DNA from: an uncultured Clostridia bacterium
GTDB taxonomy: Bacteria; Bacillota; Clostridia; Peptostreptococcales; Anaerovoracaceae
NCBI GenBank assembly: GCA_946541285.1
Contig: CAMNJG010000006.1
Span: 1 to 19,501 of the forward strand
Reading direction: 5' to 3'
Length of the DNA: 19,501 nt
Under the pieces are notes generated by a model that was not told where the DNA came from, did not search any database, and worked only from the letters and a program-made list of their open reading frames with translations. Numbering within the stretch: the first letter of the stretch is position 1; each line of letters starts with the position of its first letter. Both the position numbers and the translations under genes were made by a program. Shown here one piece after another: positions 13,947 to 19,501 of this stretch.

Positions 13947-14789
13947 TTACGCAGTCGCCGTATCCGGTGTGACGTCTTTCTTGACGACAATCTTTTTCTT
14001 CGCGAGCTTGATAATCGAGCTGTCCGGACAGACTTTCACGCACATTCCGCAGTTCTTGCAGGTTTCCGGATTGATGACCGCGTGATTGTTCTCCACATGG
14101 ATCGAATCGAACTTGCAGGCCTTTTCGCATTTGCGGCAGGCGATACATCCAGCCGTACACTGTTTGCGTGTCTGGGCGCCTTTATCACAGTTGCTGCAGG
14201 CGACATAAACCGTATTTTTCTTCGGCACCAGCGTGATCAGGTCATTTGGACAGACTCTGGCACAGGCGCCGCAGCCGGTGCAGTTGTTGCGGTCTACCCA
14301 CGCGACTCCGTTGAGTACGCGGATGGCGTCGAACTGGCAGGCACGGGTACAGTCCCCCAGGCCGATACAGCCATACATGCAGGCACCGTCGCCGCTGTAG
14401 ATGGATTTGTTGGCCTTACAGGTCGGAACCCCTTTGTAATCAAGGATTTTATGTGTTTTTTCACCATATCCGCCGCATCTGACGATGGCAACCTGCGGAT
14501 CTGCGGAGCCGACTTCGATGCCCATGATGCTTCCCAGTGTCTCGGCGCAGGAAGCGCCGCCGACCGCGCAGGCCGTCAGGGATGCGCCGCTGTTGACGAT
14601 GGCGGAAGCATAGTCGGAACATCCGGCGAAGCCGCATCCGCCGCAGTTGGCGCCCGGCAGGGCATCGGTCAGTTTCTCGACACGTTCATCCACCGGTACG
14701 TACATGACCTTTGCCGCGATCGTAAGCATGATACCAGCGATGATTCCGACGATACAGACGAGGAGTACTGGAAAAATAATTGATGACAT
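13947..14789 (-). CDS. rnfB: Rnf complex iron-sulfur subunit RnfB
   Basis: Membrane-anchored, cytoplasm-facing ferredoxin-like subunit that accepts electrons from reduced ferredoxin and passes them into the Rnf complex. Seen: an N-terminal transmembrane helix (about 5-26) and a four-Cys cluster motif at Cys49, 52, 57 and 74. Further clusters are Cys137/141/147 with 180, Cys170/173/176 with 151, Cys215/218/221 with 225 or 254, and Cys244/247/250 with 254 or 225, a dense array of [4Fe-4S] sites in which paired CxxCxxCxxxC motifs dominate. The length of 280 is normal for clostridial RnfB. The tail is Lys-rich and short. ATG has AGGAGG 8 nt upstream and starts 12 nt after the rnfA stop. Last gene of the operon. 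The assignment is secure; exact ligand pairing is by family analogy. Confidence 0.97.
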   Translation of the reverse strand: MSSIIFPVLLVCIVGIIAGIMLTIAAKVMYVPVDERVEKLTDALPGANCGGCGFAGCSDYASAIVNSGASLTACAVGGASCAETLGSIMGIEVGSADPQVAIVRCGGYGEKTHKILDYKGVPTCKANKSIYSGDGACMYGCIGLGDCTRACQFDAIRVLNGVAWVDRNNCTGCGACARVCPNDLITLVPKKNTVYVACSNCDKGAQTRKQCTAGCIACRKCEKACKFDSIHVENNHAVINPETCKNCGMCVKVCPDSSIIKLAKKKIVVKKDVTPDTATA

Positions 14790-14801
14790 TTCTGATTCCT
14801 C

Positions 14802-15392
14802 CTAACCGAAGATACCTTCTATAACACCGCTGAATCCCATGAAGGAAACGGAAAGGATGGAAGCCGCCATCAGTGTGATCGGAATCCCCTTCAGGCCTTC
14901 AGGAATATCGGAATCCTCCATTTTACCCCGGACACCGGCAAAGAGCACCATCGCGATGAGGAAGCCCATGCCCGCACCGAAGGAGTTACAGAGAGATTCA
15001 GTAAAGTTAAAATCGTTTTCAATATTGTTGACCGTTACACCGAGGACCGCGCAGTTGGTCGTAATCAGAGGAAGATAGATCCCCAGCTGCTGATACAGGG
15101 AAGGGATGTATTTCTTCAGGATCAGTTCGACGAGCTGTACCAGCGCGGCGATGACCAGGATGAATACGACGGTCTGCAGGTAGCCGATACCCATCGGATT
15201 CAGCAGCAGGTGCTGGATCGGCCAGGTAGCGACGGTCGCGAGGACCATAACGAATGTAACGGCGATACTCATGCCGACGGCGGAATCGAGTTTTTTCGAG
15301 ACGCCGAGGAACGGGCAGATGCCCAGGAACTGAGCGAGTACGTAGTTGCTGACGATCATGACGGTCAGCATGATGGACAGATACTGAGCCAT
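14802..15392 (-). CDS. rnfA: Rnf complex membrane subunit RnfA
   Basis: Integral membrane subunit with six predicted helices and 196 residues, a standard length. With RnfE it forms a pseudo-symmetric pair that holds a [2Fe-2S] centre within the membrane and helps carry electrons across it. The conserved Cys motifs are visible: Cys26 in LGICPFLGVS, and a second Cys in TTNCAVLGVTVNN. Start ATG at 15392 overlaps the rnfE stop by one base (TAATG), with GGAGG 9 nt upstream, so it is translationally coupled to rnfE. Sequence and gene order leave little doubt. The paralogous NqrE is distinguished by the neighbouring rnfB and rnfC. Confidence 0.97.
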   Translation of the reverse strand: MAQYLSIMLTVMIVSNYVLAQFLGICPFLGVSKKLDSAVGMSIAVTFVMVLATVATWPIQHLLLNPMGIGYLQTVVFILVIAALVQLVELILKKYIPSLYQQLGIYLPLITTNCAVLGVTVNNIENDFNFTESLCNSFGAGMGFLIAMVLFAGVRGKMEDSDIPEGLKGIPITLMAASILSVSFMGFSGVIEGIFG

Positions 15393-16162
15393 TATTTTTC
15401 GCCTCCCTCTTCTTCAGTCGGGGCAGAAGCAGGGGCCGCAGGAGCGGCAGCCGGAGCAGTTTCTTTGACCGGCGCAGGAGAAGCCGCAGAAGCCGCTTCC
15501 GCGATGGCGTTCAGGGTCGCGCTGGTTTCCAGCTCGCCCGGGAATCCTTCGCTGCTGAATTCTCTGTTGACTCTGCCTTTGGTGATACGGTTGATAATGG
15601 CGGTGAGTACGCCGAAAACGAAGAATCCTCCCGGAGCCATCGTCAGGATGGTCATCGGGCTGATCAGGTCAGCGGTTACCGTCATCCCCAGGAAGGTACC
15701 GGCCCCCAGGAACTCACGGATGACGCCCATGAGGAAGAGTGCCAGCGTGAATCCCAGGCCCATGCCGATGCCGTCAAGGGCGGAATCGATGACGGAATTC
15801 TTGTTGGCGAACATCTCAGCTCTTCCCAGGATGATACAGTTTACAACGATCAGAGGGATATAGATTCCCAGAGATTTGTTGAGCGCGGGAGCGTAGGCCT
15901 GCAGCAGGAACTGTACGATCGTTACGAATCCCGCGATCACCGTGATATAGCACGGGATACGGACCCGGTCCGGAATCACGTTTTTCAGGATCGAGATAAC
16001 GATATTGGAACAGATGAGTACTGCCATGGTGGACAGCCCCATCCCGACACCGTTGATGGCGCTGGTGGAAGTGGCCAGGAACGGACAGGTACCGATGACG
16101 AGGACCAGTACAGGATTCTCTTTAATGATGCCGTTCGTAAGGATGGATAATTTGGATTTCAT
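15392..16162 (-). CDS. rnfE: Rnf complex membrane subunit RnfE
   Basis: Integral membrane partner of RnfA, related to NqrD, with six predicted helices. Conserved Cys motifs are visible in VIGTCPFLATSTSA (near residue 26) and IVVNCIILGRAE, matching the [2Fe-2S] ligands known in this family. At 256 residues it is longer than usual (about 200-235). The extra length is an Ala/Pro-rich tail from about residue 205, containing SAASPAPVKETAPAAAP and ending in Glu/Gly-rich sequence, probably a flexible cytoplasmic extension. ATG 16162 overlaps the rnfG stop by one base, with GGAGG 9 nt upstream. Confidence 0.96.
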   Translation of the reverse strand: MKSKLSILTNGIIKENPVLVLVIGTCPFLATSTSAINGVGMGLSTMAVLICSNIVISILKNVIPDRVRIPCYITVIAGFVTIVQFLLQAYAPALNKSLGIYIPLIVVNCIILGRAEMFANKNSVIDSALDGIGMGLGFTLALFLMGVIREFLGAGTFLGMTVTADLISPMTILTMAPGGFFVFGVLTAIINRITKGRVNREFSSEGFPGELETSATLNAIAEAASAASPAPVKETAPAAAPAAPASAPTEEEGGEK

Positions 16163-16734
16163 TACCGGGCACCTCCAATCTGACTGTACGCATCCAATGC
16201 TTCATTGACACACTGATAGATCGCGTTGGAGGAAACCGTCGCGCCGGTGACCTGGTCGATCTGACTGTCGTCCCGGATATTGCCGGACTGGTCGGTTTCG
16301 GCTTTATCCAGATACTGTGTGTCGAGATATTCTTTTTCCATAGCCTTGGTGCCGACACCCGGTGTATCAGCATGCTGGGTAACCTGGACACCCGTGATCG
16401 CTCCTTCCGGGTCCATGCCCACCATGACGGTAATCGTACCGCCAAAGCTCTTGGTTTCACAGGTGGCGACAACGCCGGACCCGTTGTTCGCGGTATAGTA
16501 TTCGGTGACGCCTTCCGGGAGCTTCGCTTTGGATTCTGTAAAGGAATCCGCGTCCGGAAGCACGGAGAGACGGGCGGCGTCCGCTGTTTCCTTGTTGATC
16601 TGGTCGATCCTCGGTTTGGTGATCTGGTAAGTACATGCCAGAGCGGCGGAGATCACCATACAGATCAGCAGAAGGACGATTGTAGGACCCACCATCGTTT
16701 CCTTGAATGGTACTTTATTCGCAGTTTTCTCCAT
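16162..16734 (-). CDS. rnfG: Rnf complex FMN-binding subunit RnfG
   Basis: Membrane-anchored subunit with a covalently bound FMN on the outer side of the membrane, passing electrons between RnfD and the other redox centres. Seen: one N-terminal transmembrane helix (about 15-37) and the FMN_bind domain with the attachment motif VTGATVSS (162-169), in which Thr166 is the expected phosphoester-linked residue. The 190-residue length is normal. ATG overlaps the rnfD stop by one base; the ribosome site GAAGG is weaker than those of its neighbours, so it probably depends on coupling. Confidence 0.96.
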   Translation of the reverse strand: MEKTANKVPFKETMVGPTIVLLLICMVISAALACTYQITKPRIDQINKETADAARLSVLPDADSFTESKAKLPEGVTEYYTANNGSGVVATCETKSFGGTITVMVGMDPEGAITGVQVTQHADTPGVGTKAMEKEYLDTQYLDKAETDQSGNIRDDSQIDQVTGATVSSNAIYQCVNEALDAYSQIGGAR

Positions 16735-17792
16735 TACTCAGCACCTTCTTTCGCGGCCTTCGCGGCAGCCTTTTCTGCCTGTTTCCGTTCCTTCGCAGGA
16801 TTGCCGTAAAGCCTTTTTTCAAAGATATGATCGATATGCGGTGTGAGCAGGTCCATCAGCAGGATCGAGAAGGAGACGCCTTCCGGATAGGATCCGAAGA
16901 GCCGGATGATCATGGTAATCAGGCCGCATCCGATGCCGAATACGATTTTGCCACCGGTGGTCGTCGGTGTGGTCGCGTAATCCGTGGCCATGAAGAACGC
17001 GCCGAGCATCGCGCCGCCCGCGCAGATCTGCCAGATCGGATCAGCGCCGGCGATCAGGGAAATCACGACCATCGTGCCCAGGAATGCCAGCGGTGTGGCC
17101 GGGGAGATGACTCTCATGATGATCAGGAAGATTCCGCCGATCAGGAGCGCTGCCGCGCAGACTTCACCCATGGAGCCGCCGGTCGTCCCCAGGAACATTT
17201 TCATGTTGGTAAAGGCGCTCTCCGCGGCTGCGGATTTTTCCGCGATCGTTCCGGAGGTCATATTGAATACGCCCAGCGGGGTCGCGCCGGTGATCGCGTC
17301 CATCACGTCCGCTCCCTTTGGAACGGTCAGGATCCTGGCCTTGGTCGGATCGATCCAGACGCTCATCTGTGACGCGAAGGAGATAAACAGCACGATACGG
17401 GCGGTGATGGCCGGGTTCGCGAAGTTCTGTCCCAGTCCGCCGAAGAGCTGTTTGACGATGATAATGGCGATGAAGCAGCCGATCACAGCCATCCAGTAAG
17501 GGAAGGTGACCGGGACGTTCATGGCCAGCAGCAGCCCTGTCAGGACGGCACTGAGATCCGTAACGGTGTTTGGCCTGTGCAGCAGTTTTTCATAGGCCCA
17601 TTCAAAGAAGACCGAAGCTACGACACAGACCGCGGCCAGGATCAGGGCTCTCGGCCCGAAGATGACCGTGGACGCGCTCAGGGACGGGATCAGGGCGAGG
17701 ATGACCAGGAACATGATCTCCGTTGTGTCCACCGGCGTTTTGATGTGCGGATTGGAGGTAACCAGCATTCCGCCGTACTGAAAACGTTTCAT
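16734..17792 (-). CDS. rnfD: Rnf complex membrane subunit RnfD
   Basis: Polytopic NqrB/RnfD-family subunit with about ten helices, central to coupling electron flow to Na+ or H+ export. The covalent FMN site is visible as DAITGATPLG, with Thr171 as the expected attachment residue. The N-terminus SNPHIKTPVDTTEIM and the motif FGGLGQNFANPAITARIVLF (117-136) are typical of the family. The C-terminal 25 residues are a Lys/Ala/Glu-rich cytoplasmic tail. Length 352. The ATG follows the rnfC stop after a single base; AAAGGAGG lies 12 nt upstream. Confidence 0.97.
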   Translation of the reverse strand: MKRFQYGGMLVTSNPHIKTPVDTTEIMFLVILALIPSLSASTVIFGPRALILAAVCVVASVFFEWAYEKLLHRPNTVTDLSAVLTGLLLAMNVPVTFPYWMAVIGCFIAIIIVKQLFGGLGQNFANPAITARIVLFISFASQMSVWIDPTKARILTVPKGADVMDAITGATPLGVFNMTSGTIAEKSAAAESAFTNMKMFLGTTGGSMGEVCAAALLIGGIFLIIMRVISPATPLAFLGTMVVISLIAGADPIWQICAGGAMLGAFFMATDYATTPTTTGGKIVFGIGCGLITMIIRLFGSYPEGVSFSILLMDLLTPHIDHIFEKRLYGNPAKERKQAEKAAAKAAKEGAE

Positions 17793-17793
17793 T

Positions 17794-19101
17794 TTATAAT
17801 CCCGCCTCCTTTATCATCGTTTTGGCAAGTGTGTTGATGAAGGCGAGCGGCTTGCGGGCCGGACAGACATAGGAACAGCTGCCGCAGTTCATGCATTCCA
17901 GAACCTTCAGATCTTTCAGGCGCTGCGCGTCCCCGGCCTTATACGCTTTGGCGTACTCTTTCGGCATCAGGCCGAACGGACAGGCACGGTGACAGCGGCC
18001 GCAGTTGATACATGGTGTCGGATCGAGGTCCCACGCGTTTTCTTCATCAAAGAACAGTACCGAACCGGTATTTTTCACAGTGACACTGCCATCGCTGCTC
18101 TGGGCTTTTCCCATCATCGGGCCGCCGGCGATGATCTTTCTCGGTGGATTTTTGTAGCCGCCTGTGAATTCGATGATATCACAGTACTTGGTACCGAGAG
18201 GGATCACATAGTTGCCCGGGTTGGTGACGGCGCTGCCCGCGATGGTGACATTTCTGCTGACCATCGGGATGCCGGTGCGGAAGTACTGTCCGATTACCAT
18301 CACGGTCGTGACGTTGGAAAGGATACAGCCTACAGAAGCCGGCAGCGCGCCCGCGTTGAGGGTCTTGCCGGTGACTTCATAGACCAGTACACGTTCCGCT
18401 CCCTGAGGATACGTGCTCCTCAGCTCTTTGACTTCCACTTCCGGGATATCCGCGGAAGCGTTCCGGAGCGCCTCGATCGCGTCCGGTTTGTTGCCTTCGA
18501 TCCCGATATAGACATGTTTGATATCGAGATACTGGATCAGCAGGCGGATTCCGGCGATGATGTCGTCCGTATGCTCCAGCATGTTGCGGTGGTCGGACGT
18601 GATGAAAGGCTCACATTCGGCACCGTTGATGATGAAGGTGTCGACCTCATCGAGATTGGCCGGATTCAGCTTGATGTGGGTCGGGAAGGAGGCACCGCCC
18701 AGGCCGACGACGCCGCTGGCGCGGACAGCCGCGATAAAATCTTCGCGTGACTCACATACCGGAGGTTCCAGTCCTTCGACATACGTCTGTTCTCCATCGG
18801 TTTGAATGATGACATAAGTGTCGGTTCCGCCGAGAGCGCTCCGCTCGGTTTCGATGCCGATTACTTCGCCGGAAGCGCTGGCGTACACGGGCGCGCTTAC
18901 AGGTGCGTCGGAGTCACCGATCAGCTGCCCGACAAGCACGTGGTCACCTTTTTTCACCAGGGGCTGACAGGGCCTGCCGATGTTCTGGGACATCGAAATG
19001 TAGACCTTTTCAGGCACTGGCATAGGGACAGAGGCCATGCCGGCTGTGTCCTTATGGTGCGGGACCTTAATGCTTGACAGATGTTTTGAAAATAAGCTCA
19101 T
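17794..19101 (-). CDS. rnfC: Rnf complex NADH/NAD+-binding subunit RnfC
   Basis: Cytoplasmic subunit where NAD+ is reduced at a flavin using ferredoxin electrons. Seen: an N-terminal lipoyl-like sandwich domain (about 25-105), the FMN/NAD-binding domain with GVVGLGGASFPTHIKL (130-145) and NGAECEPF (159-166), a SLBB-type region (about 280-335), and two [4Fe-4S] motifs: Cys364/367/370/374 and Cys403/406/409/413. I chose ATG 19101 (435 residues) because GGAGGG lies 10 nt upstream and the product begins like other RnfC proteins. The frame stays open to a GTG at 19227, but that start has no ribosome site and would translate the leader RNA. First gene of the operon. Confidence 0.96.
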   Translation of the reverse strand: MSLFSKHLSSIKVPHHKDTAGMASVPMPVPEKVYISMSQNIGRPCQPLVKKGDHVLVGQLIGDSDAPVSAPVYASASGEVIGIETERSALGGTDTYVIIQTDGEQTYVEGLEPPVCESREDFIAAVRASGVVGLGGASFPTHIKLNPANLDEVDTFIINGAECEPFITSDHRNMLEHTDDIIAGIRLLIQYLDIKHVYIGIEGNKPDAIEALRNASADIPEVEVKELRSTYPQGAERVLVYEVTGKTLNAGALPASVGCILSNVTTVMVIGQYFRTGIPMVSRNVTIAGSAVTNPGNYVIPLGTKYCDIIEFTGGYKNPPRKIIAGGPMMGKAQSSDGSVTVKNTGSVLFFDEENAWDLDPTPCINCGRCHRACPFGLMPKEYAKAYKAGDAQRLKDLKVLECMNCGSCSYVCPARKPLAFINTLAKTMIKEAGL

Positions 19102-19124
19102 CTTCTCAAGTCCCTCCGTTCCTG

Positions 19125-19151
19125 AAAAAATCCCGCACAGGGAGTACGGAT
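19125..19151 (-). terminator. Attenuator-like intrinsic terminator in the rnf leader
   Basis: On the minus strand ATCCGTAC (19151-19144) pairs with GTGCGGGAT (19138-19130), with one bulged G, one G-U pair and a 5-nt loop, followed directly by a run of six T residues (19130-19125). It lies just before the rnfC ribosome site (GGAGGG, 19112-19117) and downstream of the predicted promoter, so it would stop transcripts before the operon unless disrupted. Confidence 0.65.
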
Positions 19152-19254
19152 CGCATCTTTTTCCGATGCCCGGTAAAAACAGGGTGTTTTCTGATGAACC
19201 GGTGTCTCCCTGAAGAAAAGAAATCACTGAAAGAAATCTTGTCAGTGGGGATTT
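19152..19254 (-). promoter_or_regulatory. rnf leader RNA with alternative pairing arms
   Basis: From a predicted start near 19254 the leader begins with hairpin CACTGA/TCAGTG (19247-19242 with 19230-19225). CAGGGAG at 19212-19206 can pair either with nearby CCCTG (19184-19180) or, over 7 bp, with CTCCCTG (19144-19138), which lies inside the terminator hairpin. A third hairpin is GCATC/GATGC (19169-19153). I do not recognise a named riboswitch or T-box. Folding was judged by eye. Confidence 0.5.
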
Positions 19255-19260
19255 TTTCTG

Positions 19261-19290
19261 AATATAAAGATGTAATAATTTTTATGTAAA
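19261..19290 (-). promoter_or_regulatory. Predicted promoter of the rnf operon
   Basis: On the minus strand, -35 TTTACA (19290-19285) and -10 TATATT (19266-19261) are separated by 18 nt in an AT-rich region, each matching five of six consensus bases. The predicted start is about 19254, giving a leader of about 150 nt. A weaker alternative, TTGATT/TAAACT, lies just upstream. Confidence 0.6.
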
Positions 19291-19335
19291 GTTTACCTTA
19301 AGTGGCGGGGAAAATCAACAGTTTCGGGGCTCTTA

Positions 19336-19350
19336 ATTGTTGTATACAAT
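19336..19350. promoter_or_regulatory. GntR-like palindromic operator upstream of the rnf promoter
   Basis: A perfect palindrome TTGTATACAA (19340-19349) lies within overlapping arms ATTGT (19336-19340) and ACAAT (19346-19350). The GT...AC half-sites match the kind of operator bound by GntR/FadR-type regulators. It sits about 50 nt upstream of the predicted -35 element, so it could also serve another promoter. Confidence 0.4.
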
Positions 19351-19359
19351 CAAATGTTT

Positions 19360-19414
19360 CCGGTTTCACCGTCGGTGCGTCAGTAACACCGGCACTGGTT
19401 GCTGTTCAGCAATC
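19360..19414. repeat. Inverted repeats between the rnf promoter and the window edge
   Basis: CCGGT (19360-19364) pairs with ACCGG (19388-19392), enclosing CACCG/CGGTG (19367-19377). A second inverted repeat, TTGCTG/CAGCAA with a 2-nt centre, spans 19399-19412. Neither is followed by a T-tract on either strand. They may be part of a terminator-like or structured region after the gene at the window edge. Confidence 0.35.
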
Positions 19415-19432
19415 GGCCAGTCTTTCCGCATT

Positions 19433-19501
19433 TCAGGCGGATATGTTCGCCTTATCATCCCGCCGCGCGGCATACGGGCGAACGATCCGGAAGCCGGCAG
19501 C
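19433..19501 (-). CDS. Possible C-terminal end of a minus-strand gene
   Basis: From the window edge, one minus-strand frame reads AAGFRIVRPYAARRDDKANIS-Ala before TGA (19435-19433). The GFRIVRP segment resembles the C-terminal end of formylglycine-generating-enzyme/SUMF1-type domains, which often finish in GFRxVR. With only 22 residues this is a suggestion; the stretch may equally be non-coding. Confidence 0.3.
   Translation of the reverse strand, partial: AAGFRIVRPYAARRDDKANISA

Noticed and set aside
14082..18750. Long plus-strand frames opposite the rnf genes (for example 233 residues at 14082 and 253 residues at 17989)
   Set aside because: Antisense shadows; all six rnf genes on the minus strand have full family motifs and ribosome sites.
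19102..19227. 42-residue N-terminal extension of RnfC from GTG 19227
   Set aside because: No ribosome site, it overlaps the leader hairpins and terminator, and the shorter start matches RnfC and has GGAGGG upstream.
1..19501. CRISPR array, insertion sequence, integrase, tRNA or rRNA
   Set aside because: No regular direct-repeat series, no transposase or integrase motifs, and no recognisable tRNA or rRNA sequence seen by eye.

Overview
The window looks like a chromosomal segment of an anaerobic Clostridia member, probably Lachnospiraceae-like. The grounds are strong AGGAGG ribosome sites, tight overlapping operons, occasional TTG/GTG starts, a class B sortase, a Firmicutes-type pilMN fusion and a six-gene Rnf complex in the order C-D-G-E-A-B. 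Taxonomy is inferred from gene content only. I see no insertion sequence, prophage, CRISPR array, tRNA or rRNA.

Left block (15-3076, plus strand): a class B sortase with an unusual N-terminus open to the window edge, a transglutaminase-like lipoprotein, and a PilC/GspF inner-membrane platform protein. Positions 3197-4819 hold four small single-pass membrane proteins, the last three joined by 4-nt overlaps. They sit where minor pilins would be, but none has a standard prepilin leader. They are followed by the PilT retraction ATPase (4920-5975), a stand-alone HPt phosphotransfer protein (6089-6430) and an intrinsic terminator (6512-6545).

Middle block (6546-13802, plus strand): an AT-rich stretch with an extended -10 promoter, a roughly 340-nt leader with several complementary arms, then a PilM-PilN fusion, a PilO-like protein and two very large single-pass proteins (608 and 669 residues) whose bulk is predicted to be outside the membrane. 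The block ends at a strong terminator. Together the two blocks look like a type IV pilus-like machine: PilC platform, PilM/N/O alignment complex, PilT motor, and atypical candidate exported subunits. No PilB extension ATPase, PilD prepilin peptidase or pilin with a normal GFxxxE signature lies in the window, so these must be encoded elsewhere or the system departs from the standard plan.

Right block (13860-19290, minus strand): rnfCDGEAB, the membrane ferredoxin:NAD+ oxidoreductase that couples electron transfer to Na+ or H+ export. Four of the five junctions are within 1 nt. The operon has a recognisable promoter and a roughly 150-nt leader ending in an intrinsic terminator just before the rnfC ribosome site. 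Upstream arms could pair in alternative ways, which suggests transcription attenuation. A GntR-like palindrome lies further upstream, and the last 69 bases may be the C-terminal end of another minus-strand gene.

The most noteworthy items are the pilus locus without canonical pilins, the attenuator-like rnf leader, the structured pilMN leader and the orphan HPt protein beside pilT.
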